Positions 9,902 through 18,510 of a stretch of DNA of 64,000 nt are shown in pieces. Location of the stretch: the NCBI GenBank assembly GCA_022824945.1, contig JAJDYX010000022.1, positions 62,001 to 126,000 of the forward strand, read 5' to 3'. This DNA comes from Candidatus Latescibacterota bacterium. GTDB taxonomy: Bacteria > Latescibacterota > UBA2968. Each line of letters starts with the position of its first letter. Within the stretch, counting starts at the first letter, position 1. Below the pieces are notes generated by a model. It was not told the origin of the DNA, made no database searches, and saw nothing but the letters and a program-made list of their open reading frames with translations. Made by a program: the position numbers and the translations under genes.

Positions 9902-10156
9902 TGGCCCCAGCAACCGCATATCGGCTCCTTATCACCTTATCTACTCTGTGAGCAGACGGTGCTTCAAAAGCCCGTACTCTACCTATCCTACTTCTTTAAA
10001 CAGAATCGGCAACAATATTACGAGGAACTTCAATCTATACGAGATGCCGGGACCTGGGAGCAATGGCTTATGTTCTTCCTGCGTGGCATTGTGGAGGTAA
10101 GCAAGCAACCGACACAATTTGAGTCTCCCTCCGAACTATCTTCAAAAATCAGGTAA
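9902..10156 (+). pseudogene. C-terminal fragment of a Fic-family protein
   Basis: The frame reads LCEQTVLQKPVLYLSYFF, then KQNRQQYYEELQSIRDAG and TWEQWLMFFLRGI. This is the C-terminal helical part of Fic proteins. The catalytic HPFxxGNGR motif is missing, and weak matches to its tail fall in another frame just upstream, so the gene is broken. After GIVEVS the frame joins a copy of the tail of the 9237 gene (KQPTQFESPSE) before stopping at 10156. It is best read as a decayed Fic gene fused to a duplicated antitoxin tail. Confidence 0.6.
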
Positions 10157-10160
10157 AAAC

Positions 10161-10682
10161 ATGTGGCGTCAATTGGGACTTATCGCGATTGGTATCGCAT
10201 TATTTGCATGCAGACCCGATGTTCAATTGGTAAAAGATGGACACGAAGAATACTATGTGTATTGGGATGACGGTCACAAACGGTATTTCAGACATGGGTT
10301 GTATCAGTCATTTTACGAAAGTGGTCGTCAGCGTTCGGTTGGCAAATACGAACACGACATAAAAGTGGGCGTTTGGACACACTGGTATGAAAACGGACAA
10401 AAACAGGGAGAAATGGACTGGGTAGATGGCAAGCCCGAAGGCATAGTAACAGAATGGTACAAAAATGGACAACAAAAAAACACGGGAACGTGGGAAAATG
10501 GTGGGCGACATGGTCTCTCGACCTGGTGGTATGCAAACGGACAAAAGGAAAAAGAAGTGACCTACATAGAGGGAGAACCCGACGGAATCTGGACGTATTG
10601 GGACTCGACGGGTGTGATAACAAAAAAGCAGTATTGGGATCGCGGTGCATTTTTGCGGGTTGAAGAAGAAACGATTCGCTGA
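10161..10682 (+). CDS. MORN-type repeat lipoprotein
   Basis: A 173-residue secreted protein with a lipobox (IALFAC, Cys about residue 15) followed by four or five repeats of the form WYENGQKQGEMDWVDGKPEG, the MORN_2 / YwqK-like repeat. The ATG at 10161 is the only start that gives a proper signal peptide. YwqK is labelled an antitoxin in Bacillus, but most members with a lipobox are envelope proteins of unknown role. It ends 11 bases before polA and may share its transcript. Confidence 0.75.
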   Translation: MWRQLGLIAIGIALFACRPDVQLVKDGHEEYYVYWDDGHKRYFRHGLYQSFYESGRQRSVGKYEHDIKVGVWTHWYENGQKQGEMDWVDGKPEGIVTEWYKNGQQKNTGTWENGGRHGLSTWWYANGQKEKEVTYIEGEPDGIWTYWDSTGVITKKQYWDRGAFLRVEEETIR

Positions 10683-10693
10683 AAGGATCAAAA

Positions 10694-13459
10694 ATGGCAG
10701 ACAAAACCCTGTATTTATTAGACGGCATGGCACTGGTCTATCGCGGGCATTTTGCAATGATACGCAATCCGCGGATGACGTCAAAAGGACTGAACACCTC
10801 GTCGTTATTCGTCTTTGCCAATACACTATTGGATATTTTGGGCAACACACAGCCCTCGCATTTGGCCGTGGTCTTCGACACGCCAGAGCCGACGTTTCGG
10901 GACGAGATATACAAAGAATACAAGGCACAACGGGAAAAAATGCCCGAAGACATAAGTAGCGCCCTCCCCTACATCGATCAAATGTGTGAAGCGTTCAATG
11001 TACCTGTCATCCGCAAACCAGGCTATGAAGCCGACGACGTAATTGGCACACTGGCAAAAATAGCCGAACAGGACGGCTTCACAACGTATATGGTAACCCC
11101 CGATAAAGACTACGCGCAACTCGTCTCAAGCAAAACATTCATTAGCAAACCCGGACGCACGGGCGATGGCGCTGAGATTTTAGGTGTGCCAGAAGTGCTA
11201 AAACAATGGGAAATTGAGCGCGTGGATCAAGTCATCGACATGCTGGGACTAATGGGTGATTCGAGTGATAATGTACCGGGCATACCGGGCATTGGACCAA
11301 AAACCGCACAAAAATTGATCGCCCAATACGACAGTGTGGAGGGGCTACTCAATCACGTCGATGACTTGAAAGGCAAACAAAAAGAAAATGTGGAGACATA
11401 TCGAGAACAGGCATTGTTATCAAAAGAATTGGTCACCATCCATCTCAACGTACCGTTGGACTTTGGATTGGATGATCTCGCCGCAAAAAAACGAGACGAA
11501 CAAAAATTGAAAGGCCTGTTCGCAGAATTGGAATTCAGCACACTGGGCAAGCGAATATTTGGAAATGATTTTAATATAGATCAGCAACAGATCTCGCTCT
11601 TTGGCGATGAGACAACACTGGCGGACGTATCAAAACACAAAACCATTGCGGATGTCGAACACACATATCACCTCGTGGATACACCGGAAAAGCGCGCAGC
11701 ATTAATCGAAAAATTGGCACAGCAAAAGGCATTTTGTTTCGATACAGAAACAACAGGGCTAAACCCGAGAACATGTGAATTGCTCGGCCTCGCCTTTTCA
11801 TTTCAACCGCACACGGGATATTACGCACCAATGCCAGAAGACCCGGATAAAAATAAGGCCGTATTGGAAGAATTCCGCGGAATTTTGGAAAATCCGGACA
11901 CAAAAAAAATCGGACACAATCTCAAATTTGACCTCTCCGTATTATTGTGGCAAGGCATCAGGGTTCTGGGACCGGTTTTTGACACCATGCTCGCCGCTTA
12001 TGTAACCGCACCTGAAATGCGTCGCGGAATGGATGCCCTATCGCTGGCACTATTGGGTTATGAACCCATAAAAATAGAGTCTTTAATCGGCGAAAAAGAA
12101 AAGGGCAAAAAACAAAAAACCCTGCGCGAAGTCCCCCTGGACAAAGTAGCAGAATACGCAGCCGAAGATGCGGACATCACCTTGCAACTCGCCGAAGCTC
12201 TGCGTCCCAAAATCAAAGAAATGGGACAAACGCGCGTATTTGAAGACATAGAATGCCCGCTGGTATCTGTACTGGCCCAAATGGAATACGAAGGCATTCG
12301 CATGGAAGCATCTGTAATCGAGGCACTTTCGGAAGACCTGCAAGATGAATTAGTCGCCATTCGAGAACGCATTTACGATCTCGCGGGTGAAACATTTAAC
12401 TTAAACTCACCCAAACAATTGGGCGATATCCTGTTTGAAAAATTAAAACTCGATCCCAATGCGCGGCGCACAGCTAAGACAAAGCAATATCAGACAGGCG
12501 AATCAATTTTGCAGCGGTTGGCTTATAAACACGAAATAGTAGAACAAATTTTGGAATATCGCACTTATGCAAAACTGAAATCCACCTATCTGGATATGTT
12601 GCCGGGCGCGGTATTTAAGGGTACCGGGCACATCCACACGCACTACGAGCAGGCCGTCACTGCCACCGGGCGGTTGCAATCGCACGGGCCGAATCTGCAA
12701 AATATTCCCATTCGCACGGAAAAGGGACGCGAAATTCGCAAAGCCTTTGTGCCCCGCAATGAAAATTACACGCTCTTGTCAGCAGACTATTCGCAAATTG
12801 AATTGCGCGTAGCGGCCGAACTCAGTCGCGATGAAGAGATGCACAGGGCATTTCGGGAAGGACTGGATATCCACGCAGCAACCGCAATGAAAATTTACGG
12901 GCTGGAAGAACGCGATGTAACCGACGACATGCGTCGGCAGGCAAAAACCGTGAATTTTGGCATTATTTATGGGATTTCGGCCTTTGGCCTGGCGCAACGC
13001 CTGAATATTCCGAGATTTGAAGCCGGTAATTTAATCGAGCAATATTTTGAGCAATTTCCCGGCGCCCAAAAGTATATGGATGACACCATTGATTTTGCGC
13101 GCGAACACGGGTACGTGGAAACCATGACAGGACGCAGGCGATATTTGCGGGATATACACTCGCGCAATGCCACCACGCGCAAGGGTGCCGAGCGCAACGC
13201 AATTAACTCGCGGATTCAAGGTTCAGCTGCTGACATGATAAAAATTGCCATGCGCCGCGTTCAGGATGCCCTGTTTGAACGGGACTTAAAAACGCGCATG
13301 TTGCTGCAAGTACACGACGAACTCGTCTTTGACATGCACAAAGATGAAGCCGATATCGTGATGCCACTAATCGAAGACGCGATGAAAAATGCCCTGCCAA
13401 TGTCCGTGCCAATTGTGGTAGAAATGGGCATGGGAAATACCTGGCTGGAAGCGCATTGA
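10694..13459 (+). CDS. polA: DNA polymerase I
   Basis: Replication and repair polymerase of 921 residues with all three domains. The 5' nuclease domain opens with LYLLDGMALVYRGHF and has the helix-hairpin-helix GIPGIGPKTAQKL. The 3'-5' exonuclease keeps its acidic residues (FDTETTGL, D350). The polymerase domain has motif A SADYSQIELR with D698 and motif C VHDELVFD with D875 and E876. Proofreading therefore looks intact. The ATG is preceded by GAAAGGATC. No frameshift is seen. Confidence 0.97.
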   Translation: MADKTLYLLDGMALVYRGHFAMIRNPRMTSKGLNTSSLFVFANTLLDILGNTQPSHLAVVFDTPEPTFRDEIYKEYKAQREKMPEDISSALPYIDQMCEAFNVPVIRKPGYEADDVIGTLAKIAEQDGFTTYMVTPDKDYAQLVSSKTFISKPGRTGDGAEILGVPEVLKQWEIERVDQVIDMLGLMGDSSDNVPGIPGIGPKTAQKLIAQYDSVEGLLNHVDDLKGKQKENVETYREQALLSKELVTIHLNVPLDFGLDDLAAKKRDEQKLKGLFAELEFSTLGKRIFGNDFNIDQQQISLFGDETTLADVSKHKTIADVEHTYHLVDTPEKRAALIEKLAQQKAFCFDTETTGLNPRTCELLGLAFSFQPHTGYYAPMPEDPDKNKAVLEEFRGILENPDTKKIGHNLKFDLSVLLWQGIRVLGPVFDTMLAAYVTAPEMRRGMDALSLALLGYEPIKIESLIGEKEKGKKQKTLREVPLDKVAEYAAEDADITLQLAEALRPKIKEMGQTRVFEDIECPLVSVLAQMEYEGIRMEASVIEALSEDLQDELVAIRERIYDLAGETFNLNSPKQLGDILFEKLKLDPNARRTAKTKQYQTGESILQRLAYKHEIVEQILEYRTYAKLKSTYLDMLPGAVFKGTGHIHTHYEQAVTATGRLQSHGPNLQNIPIRTEKGREIRKAFVPRNENYTLLSADYSQIELRVAAELSRDEEMHRAFREGLDIHAATAMKIYGLEERDVTDDMRRQAKTVNFGIIYGISAFGLAQRLNIPRFEAGNLIEQYFEQFPGAQKYMDDTIDFAREHGYVETMTGRRRYLRDIHSRNATTRKGAERNAINSRIQGSAADMIKIAMRRVQDALFERDLKTRMLLQVHDELVFDMHKDEADIVMPLIEDAMKNALPMSVPIVVEMGMGNTWLEAH

Positions 13460-13472
13460 AAAGCAAAAAGCA

Positions 13473-13558
13473 ACCACAGATGAACACAGATGAACACGGA
13501 TGAAAGATACAAGACGTGAGACGACTGCCCCACTCACCAGCCCCCAGCCTCCAGTCCC
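13473..13558. repeat. Decamer repeat plus CTGG-rich element
   Basis: Three 10-bp units of the type ACACAGATGA lie at 13473-13502, followed by CACCAGCCCCCAGCCTCCAG at 13535. The same pair of elements recurs in the gap at 53231-53318, and the CTGG-rich part also at 32878-32902. Confidence 0.7.
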
Positions 13559-13573
13559 AAAAATGGAAAACAC

Positions 13574-14143
13574 ATGTTCAACTGGCTGAAAAAAATATTC
13601 GCCCCACCTGTCGAACGCCTGCCGCAACTCGAAATGTTTCGCGATCACCTCGACAACCTGCCCGAAATTCGGCAAATTACTGGTTATGCCACACGCACCT
13701 ATCGTTCGAGTGACGAAGCCGCCTGGTGTCGCATCATGGAAGGCAATGTGGGTAACAACTGGACAATGGAGAAATGCCGGGCACAATTGATCAACGACCC
13801 CCGTTTCCAGGCCGAAAACCTCTTTTTCATCACCCACAACGACGACCCCATAGCCAGCGCGTGTGCCTGGAAAACACCCGCCCAATCGCCGGAAACAGGC
13901 GAAGTCCACATGGTCGCCGCACATGCAGACCACCGCGGCAAAGGACTCGGACACCTGCTCAATGCCCTCGTCCTCCATCGCTTAAAAGATCTGGGCTATC
14001 AAAAAGCACATCTCAAAACCGATGACTGGCGCCTACCTGCCATCAAATCCTATCTCGACGCGGGCTTCCAACCCCTCAACACCCACGAAAGCCACCCCGA
14101 ACGCTGGGAAGCCATCTTCGCCCAACTCAAAATAAAAAAATAA
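13574..14143 (+). CDS. GNAT family N-acetyltransferase
   Basis: A 189-residue acetyl-CoA-dependent acetyltransferase. The acetyl-CoA-binding motif A reads VHMVAAHADHRGKGLGHLL, with the R-G-K-G-L-G loop intact, and the motif-B end is AIKSYLDAGFQPL. The N-terminal 35 residues have no assigned function. The substrate cannot be predicted. It is convergent with trpS, with only six bases between the stops. Confidence 0.85.
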   Translation: MFNWLKKIFAPPVERLPQLEMFRDHLDNLPEIRQITGYATRTYRSSDEAAWCRIMEGNVGNNWTMEKCRAQLINDPRFQAENLFFITHNDDPIASACAWKTPAQSPETGEVHMVAAHADHRGKGLGHLLNALVLHRLKDLGYQKAHLKTDDWRLPAIKSYLDAGFQPLNTHESHPERWEAIFAQLKIKK

Positions 14144-14149
14144 ACTCTC

Positions 14150-15148
14150 TCACCCCATCAACGCCTTATATCCCATCCCCATCACCTCCTTGACGTGCTC
14201 CAGCGTGCGTTGCCCTTCAATACGCGCCCTCGAACCGCCCAAATTCAAAATATCGCGCACCAGATCGGGCTGTTCTTCAAACCCCTTGCGGCGTACCCGA
14301 AACGGCATCATAAAATCATTCAACACATCTGCCAGCGCGCCTTTACATGTCGTACAGCCAACCGATCCACTGCGACATGCCCTCGCCACCTGCTCGGCAT
14401 TCTCTTCATCAAACACCTCTCGATAGTGAAATGCCGAACACACATCGGGATTTCCCGGATCAGTTGCCCGCACCCGCCCCGGATCGGTAACCATATTCAT
14501 CACTTTTGCCCGCACAGACGCTTTTTTATCCGACAAATCAATGGCATTGTCATAGCTCTTCCCCATCTTACTCTGACCATCCGTACCCTTCAAGCGCGTA
14601 CCATAAACGCCATCGGGAAGGGGAAACACCTCGCCATAAATCCGATTAAATCGCGCAGCCACTTCCTGCGCCAGTTCAATATGGGGTCTTTGATCTGGCC
14701 CCACCGGCACATATCGCGGACGAAAAAGCAAAATATCCGCCGCCTGAGACACCGGATACCCCACAAAACCGTAAGGCACCCGATTCCCCAGCCCCATCTT
14801 ACCCATCTCCTCCTTAACGGTTGGATTCCGCAACAAACGCGGCAACGTCACCAAATTGGAAAAAATCATGGTTAACTCTGCCAGTTGCGGCACCTGTGAT
14901 TGCAAAAAACAAACACTTTTTTTGGGATCAAAACCCGCCGCCAGATAATCCAGCACCATTTCCCTGACGTGACGCTCCAGATCCTCTGTCCGATCCCGGT
15001 GCGTCGTCAGCGCCTGATAATCGGCAATCATAAAAAAACACTGAAACTCATCCTGCATCTCAAACCGATTCTTCAACGACCCGACATAATGCCCCAAATG
15101 CATTCTACCCGTCGGGCGATCACCTGTTAAAACAATTGTGCGACTCAT
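14150..15148 (-). CDS. trpS: Tryptophanyl-tRNA synthetase
   Basis: Class I aminoacyl-tRNA synthetase charging tRNA-Trp. The 332-residue protein starts MSRTIVLTGDRPTGRMHLGH with the HIGH-type motif HLGH, and the second ATP motif is KMGKS. The ATG at 15148 is preceded by AAAGGAATAGAG. The frame stays open upstream to 15346, but that extension carries the leader described separately, with six Trp codons, and is not part of the normal enzyme. A strong hairpin-T-run sits only about 40 bases upstream of the start. Confidence 0.93.
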   Translation of the reverse strand: MSRTIVLTGDRPTGRMHLGHYVGSLKNRFEMQDEFQCFFMIADYQALTTHRDRTEDLERHVREMVLDYLAAGFDPKKSVCFLQSQVPQLAELTMIFSNLVTLPRLLRNPTVKEEMGKMGLGNRVPYGFVGYPVSQAADILLFRPRYVPVGPDQRPHIELAQEVAARFNRIYGEVFPLPDGVYGTRLKGTDGQSKMGKSYDNAIDLSDKKASVRAKVMNMVTDPGRVRATDPGNPDVCSAFHYREVFDEENAEQVARACRSGSVGCTTCKGALADVLNDFMMPFRVRRKGFEEQPDLVRDILNLGGSRARIEGQRTLEHVKEVMGMGYKALMG

Positions 15149-15189
15149 CTCTATTCCTTTCTTTGAACGATTAAAAATCCATGATTTCC

Positions 15190-15319
15190 AAAAAAAAGCG
15201 CGCCACCTTCCGGTAGCGCGCGATGCAAGCAAAGATCGCCAGATATCCGGTGGTGGACATACATCTCCCATTGCGCCTACCGACCACCAGCGTCCGCCAA
15301 CATTAAACAGTTCTGTCAT
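15190..15319 (-). promoter_or_regulatory. Probable tryptophan attenuator in the trpS leader
   Basis: On the minus strand an ATG at 15319 opens a leader with tandem Trp codons TGGTGG at 15284-15289. A complementary segment CCACCACCGG follows at 15247-15256. It can pair either with TGGTGG or with CCGG and GGTGG at 15203-15213. The second option breaks the terminator hairpin at 15198-15221, a 10-bp stem of GCGCGCTACC type with a GGAA loop and eight T residues at 15190-15197. This is the classic mutually exclusive layout. The oddity is that the leader frame has no stop before trpS. Confidence 0.55.
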
Positions 15320-15376
15320 CGCACTCAAAAACATCACATATCTCAAAAAAGGTTGTTTCGGGTGGCTGGGAAGGGT

Positions 15377-15412
15377 TCCGCGAAATCCGCGAAATCCGCA
15401 CCATCCGCGATA
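15377..15412. repeat. Four tandem 9-bp units (TCCGCGAAA type)
   Basis: TCCGCGAAA, TCCGCGAAA, TCCGCACCA and TCCGCGATA follow each other exactly between the glycosidase-like gene terminator and the trpS leader. Confidence 0.75.
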
Positions 15413-15443
15413 AAAAAAACCGCCGTCAAAAAGCCGACGGCGG
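15412..15443 (-). terminator. Rho-independent terminator after the propeller gene
   Basis: On the minus strand CCGCCGTC pairs with GACGGCGG (8 bp, loop GGCTTTTT, 15420-15443), followed by eight T residues. It separates the dioxygenase-propeller operon from the trpS leader. Confidence 0.8.
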
Positions 15444-15605
15444 TCAATTCAGAATTTTAAAATAAAAACAATCCGTCAGCAAACTCACAAAGCACCACAC
15501 CACCACCAACTGCGGACAGTCTCAGACACACGGGGAGCCAGCACCCTATTGGGCGTCGCATCAGTCAAAATGTGATCGTGCATAATCATAACAAACTCCC
15601 CTAAT

Positions 15606-15665
15606 ATATCGCCGACAAAAATAACGACTTCAACAACTTGTGTCAAGCCGTTTGATCTTCTTCGC
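15606..15665. repeat. Left copy of a ~60-bp direct repeat flanking the cassette
   Basis: Aligns with 18037-18096 at about 80 percent identity by eye without gaps. It spans the last codons and 3' flank of the propeller gene; the right copy spans the last codons and flank of the DCC gene. The shared core is AAAATAACGAC and CCGTTTGAT. Confidence 0.7.
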
Positions 15666-17133
15666 GCACAAACCGGAACGAGTAGAGCTTTGCCGACCGC
15701 ATCACGACGCGAAGCCGCAGCGGCCCCCGATCCGTGGGGATCCGGCGGCCAGCCCCCTGCCACGACACGCCTGCCTTGATTGCATTGGCGACAATCGTCT
15801 CACACGTCTTCAGCGTATAGCCTTCCACGGGACGCCCCTCCTCGTCCTGCAGCTCGACCAGCAGCCACCCGCCACCACCACAATCTACATTCAACTCGAG
15901 CGCCTGGCCGTCGAACACCAGCGGCGGTGTCACAAACTCTCCGCCAGAGAGAGACGCATCCGCCGAGACAAAACCGTCCCGCCTCAGGATCGCCCGGAAC
16001 AGTCCGGTGTTCCAACCGTCGCGCACCTCATCATTGTGCCGACTACCCCTCCCCGAATAGTAGATCCACATCTCGGTCTCGGTAAGCACGGGCCAGACAT
16101 TGGCCATCACCATGCCACCCGATGGCCCTCCATCCAACCCCCGACGGATAAACGGCTCCCGGTCTCCCTGATACGACCATATAACCCCGTCACGGCTCGT
16201 GAGGAGTCGGACATCCATCGTGGCCGGGAAATCGGACGCTTCCCAGTGGTAGTAAGCTGCAGGCATCATGAAGTACGCATCATCCGCCTCGGGATGCTTA
16301 TACACCGCATTCGTGTAGTAATCAACCTGCGGCCTGTCCATCGACCGGGGAGGCAGAGGGGCCTCCAGGTCCAGCGCATCCCCTTCCAGGACAATCAGCG
16401 TGGGCTGCGACCAGGTCTTGAAGTCGGGCGACGTAATCCGGCCAACAGACCGGTACCGCTTTCCGAGCTTCATTTCCGCCGCCTCGTCCCGACGCTGGGT
16501 TTCATGCACCCGCGTATAGCCGACGTAGAGGTCCAGACTGTCATCCCAAAAGAAAACATTCTGGGTGTCGCACATCTGGTTGGGCGGATTCGGCTGGCCC
16601 TCATCATACGTCCAATGGATCCCGTCGGGTGAATGCATGGCCCAAAGCCCCGGCAGAACACCGGCCTCGATCTCATCATCCCTGGGATAGTACTTCGACC
16701 AGAGCCGGTAGCGCGAATCAGCGGGCGCGCGTTCGTCTATATAGACCGTCGCGCCCTGCATGCTCTGACGCTCATCCAGCGGAGCGACAATGTTGTTAGC
16801 AGTGCTGCCCTGGAACGTAACGAGGTGCATCTCCGGCTTATGCCAGGAGACCCCATCTTCGGACTCCGCATAGCAGAGACGGACCGCTCCTTCCTGCGGA
16901 CCTCCCGATTTCATCTGTGCGCCGTACCAGAGCCGGAAGTGCCGCTCCCCTTCCCGGATCACCGTGTTGTACCCCCCAATCCCGAGCTTCTCCCACGGCT
17001 TGTCCGCCCGGAGCACCGGCTCGGGGGACTGCAAGGGCGGATTCATACGGAGGTTGACGCCGGAGGCCCGATCAAAGAAGCGCGCGTCAATAAAAAGCTG
17101 CTTCCGGCTCCCGACATGGACTGTATTAGACAT
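15643..17133 (-). CDS. Beta-propeller glycoside-hydrolase-like protein (GH43/GH32-type fold)
   Basis: A 496-residue protein with no signal peptide. Repeated blades are visible, each with a D-G-x-x-W pattern such as SEDGVSWHKP, SPDGIHWTYD and SRDGVIWSYQ, typical of the five-bladed GH43/GH32/GH68 superfamily. The C-terminal 120 residues look like a beta-sandwich. Catalytic acids cannot be assigned with certainty. The ATG at 17133 follows GGGGGG seven bases upstream; the longer 520-residue frame has no ribosome site. It starts four bases after the stop of the dioxygenase gene, so the two form an operon. The sequence is visibly more GC-rich than its surroundings. Confidence 0.7.
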   Translation of the reverse strand: MSNTVHVGSRKQLFIDARFFDRASGVNLRMNPPLQSPEPVLRADKPWEKLGIGGYNTVIREGERHFRLWYGAQMKSGGPQEGAVRLCYAESEDGVSWHKPEMHLVTFQGSTANNIVAPLDERQSMQGATVYIDERAPADSRYRLWSKYYPRDDEIEAGVLPGLWAMHSPDGIHWTYDEGQPNPPNQMCDTQNVFFWDDSLDLYVGYTRVHETQRRDEAAEMKLGKRYRSVGRITSPDFKTWSQPTLIVLEGDALDLEAPLPPRSMDRPQVDYYTNAVYKHPEADDAYFMMPAAYYHWEASDFPATMDVRLLTSRDGVIWSYQGDREPFIRRGLDGGPSGGMVMANVWPVLTETEMWIYYSGRGSRHNDEVRDGWNTGLFRAILRRDGFVSADASLSGGEFVTPPLVFDGQALELNVDCGGGGWLLVELQDEEGRPVEGYTLKTCETIVANAIKAGVSWQGAGRRIPTDRGPLRLRVVMRSAKLYSFRFVREEDQTA

Positions 17134-17137
17134 AGAG

Positions 17138-17983
17138 CTACCCCCCTTCTGGATGGCGACCACCCAGCAATTGAAGCAGGCGATCGCTGGCTGACACCCG
17201 TGCATCTTCGGGAATGGGCACCCGGTTCATCCATCCGAACCGCCGGAATGCCCAGTCAACCGCGTACTGCGACTGCATCAGGTACCGCGTGCGATCAGAC
17301 CTGTTCGGCGCCCCCCGGTGCCAGCACTGCGGATCCTGCACGTAGATATCCCCCGCCTTGCAGAAAACAGATACGGGACCTTGCCCCTCGAACTCCGGAC
17401 TCTCCTGACTGTTCGGATCCTTGCCCGAAAGGTGGCTTCCGGGGACGTACTGCGTGGGACCGTGTTCGATCCGCTCGATATCGCTCAGCGCCATTTGCAC
17501 GGTAATCCAGAGCACCGGTGGTCGAATCCGGGGGTCATGGCGGGGCACGCTCTCCGGGACGGGAAAGTGAACCGCGCCATCCACGTGCCACCTTTCGATC
17601 GCCACGCCGGACTGGTTTCGCAGCACGTTCTGCCCACAGAACCGGCAATTGGGTCCAACGATCGCCTCGGCAAGACTCAGGATCGGTTCCCGAAGGAGCA
17701 TCTCCCTGAAGATCCCGTCCAGCGCAATCGTATTCCGCAGGATAAACGGTCGATCTCCCTCGCCGTGCATTTGCACGTACCGGCGATCGTGCAAGCCGAG
17801 GTCTTCCTCTTCCGCAAGCAAAGGATCGTCGAGAAGCGCATCCGTTCGGTCTCTCAGTGCCTGCATTTCACTTGCTTCGAGCACACCGGGAATATGCACA
17901 AAACCGTCCCTGTGGAAGCGGTCAATGATCTCCCGGGTGGTCTCTTCTCCAAATGGCTCGCCGGATTGGATTGGACTCGACAA
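17138..17983 (-). CDS. Phytanoyl-CoA dioxygenase (PhyH) family protein
   Basis: A 281-residue non-haem Fe(II)/2-oxoglutarate oxygenase. The first two iron ligands are in ERWHVDGAVHF (H-x-D), the distal His in CWHRGAP, and the 2-oxoglutarate arginine in SDRTRY. The N-terminal FHRDGFVHIPGVLEASE motif is typical. The substrate is unknown; in uncultured sugar-degrading lineages such genes often sit with sugar enzymes, as here with the propeller protein. GC-rich codon use and the flanking direct repeats suggest the two genes were inserted as a unit. Confidence 0.85.
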   Translation of the reverse strand: MSSPIQSGEPFGEETTREIIDRFHRDGFVHIPGVLEASEMQALRDRTDALLDDPLLAEEEDLGLHDRRYVQMHGEGDRPFILRNTIALDGIFREMLLREPILSLAEAIVGPNCRFCGQNVLRNQSGVAIERWHVDGAVHFPVPESVPRHDPRIRPPVLWITVQMALSDIERIEHGPTQYVPGSHLSGKDPNSQESPEFEGQGPVSVFCKAGDIYVQDPQCWHRGAPNRSDRTRYLMQSQYAVDWAFRRFGWMNRVPIPEDARVSASDRLLQLLGGRHPEGG

Positions 17984-18036
17984 TAGAATCCTCCTTGAGA
18001 TGTACGTCCAACGTCGTCCAAACGGAACCGAAACGT

Positions 18037-18096
18037 ATCATCGATGAAAATAACGACCTCAACACCTCAAGTCAAACCGTTTGATTTTCTTTTGCC
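18037..18096. repeat. Right copy of the ~60-bp direct repeat
   Basis: Counterpart of 15606-15665. It covers the final codons of the DCC gene (both genes end in Gln-Thr plus one residue) and the sequence just beyond the stop. Confidence 0.7.
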
Positions 18097-18491
18097 TCTG
18101 CACGCTCCCCATAAGACAATTCACACGTCCCCGTATCGCACGCCACGCGACCTGAAAGGTGGCGATATCGCGCAATCAACGCGTATCCCGCCCGAAAAAC
18201 GAGATTCAAAATCGGCACGCGGTACAACCAGGCAAACAGATGGAAGGGCGGCAACCTGCGATAGATTTGATACACGGCATCTGCACCCACATAAATATCC
18301 TCTTTGCCCACCACCAGTCGCATACCCGTATTAAAATCCGACGACGCCAGCTTTGGAAAATGGTCTTCAATCCCCTGCGTCTGCCTGGGCAAATAATCAA
18401 ACTGACTGCGTTTGTCTTTCTTTTTTATACGGCGAACACTCCAGATACAAAATCGACATTCGCCATCATATACAACAATCGGTTTTGCCAT
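18072..18491 (-). CDS. DCC family thiol-disulfide oxidoreductase-like protein (DUF393)
   Basis: A 139-residue protein with the family start IVVYDGECRFCIWSV, giving the D-G-x-C-x-x-C active-site motif at about residues 9-15, and a late ARYRHLSGR region. The ATG at 18491 follows GCGGAGGCG. It lies 19 bases downstream of the Gfo/Idh gene on the same strand. The biochemical role of this family is not established. Confidence 0.8.
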   Translation of the reverse strand: MAKPIVVYDGECRFCIWSVRRIKKKDKRSQFDYLPRQTQGIEDHFPKLASSDFNTGMRLVVGKEDIYVGADAVYQIYRRLPPFHLFAWLYRVPILNLVFRAGYALIARYRHLSGRVACDTGTCELSYGERAEAKENQTV

Positions 18492-18510
18492 CACGCCTCC
18501 GCGAAAACGC

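Noticed and set aside
10288..10928. Minus-strand frames opposite the MORN lipoprotein and polA
   Set aside because: Antisense to genes with clear families.
13473..13502. Decamer arrays as CRISPR
   Set aside because: Units are 10 bp with no spacers and no cas genes.
15190..15260. T-box riboswitch upstream of trpS
   Set aside because: GGAAGGTGGCGCG resembles part of the T-box sequence, but it lies on the 3' arm of the terminator, not the 5' arm, and no specifier loop is visible.
15149..15346. Upstream extension of trpS to 15346 as part of the protein
   Set aside because: The in-frame stretch contains the terminator hairpin and six Trp codons and lacks similarity to TrpRS; the ATG at 15148 with AAGGAATAGAG fits the family start.
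15640..16632. Plus-strand 330-residue open frame
   Set aside because: It is antisense to the propeller gene, which has a clear protein family, ribosome site and terminator.
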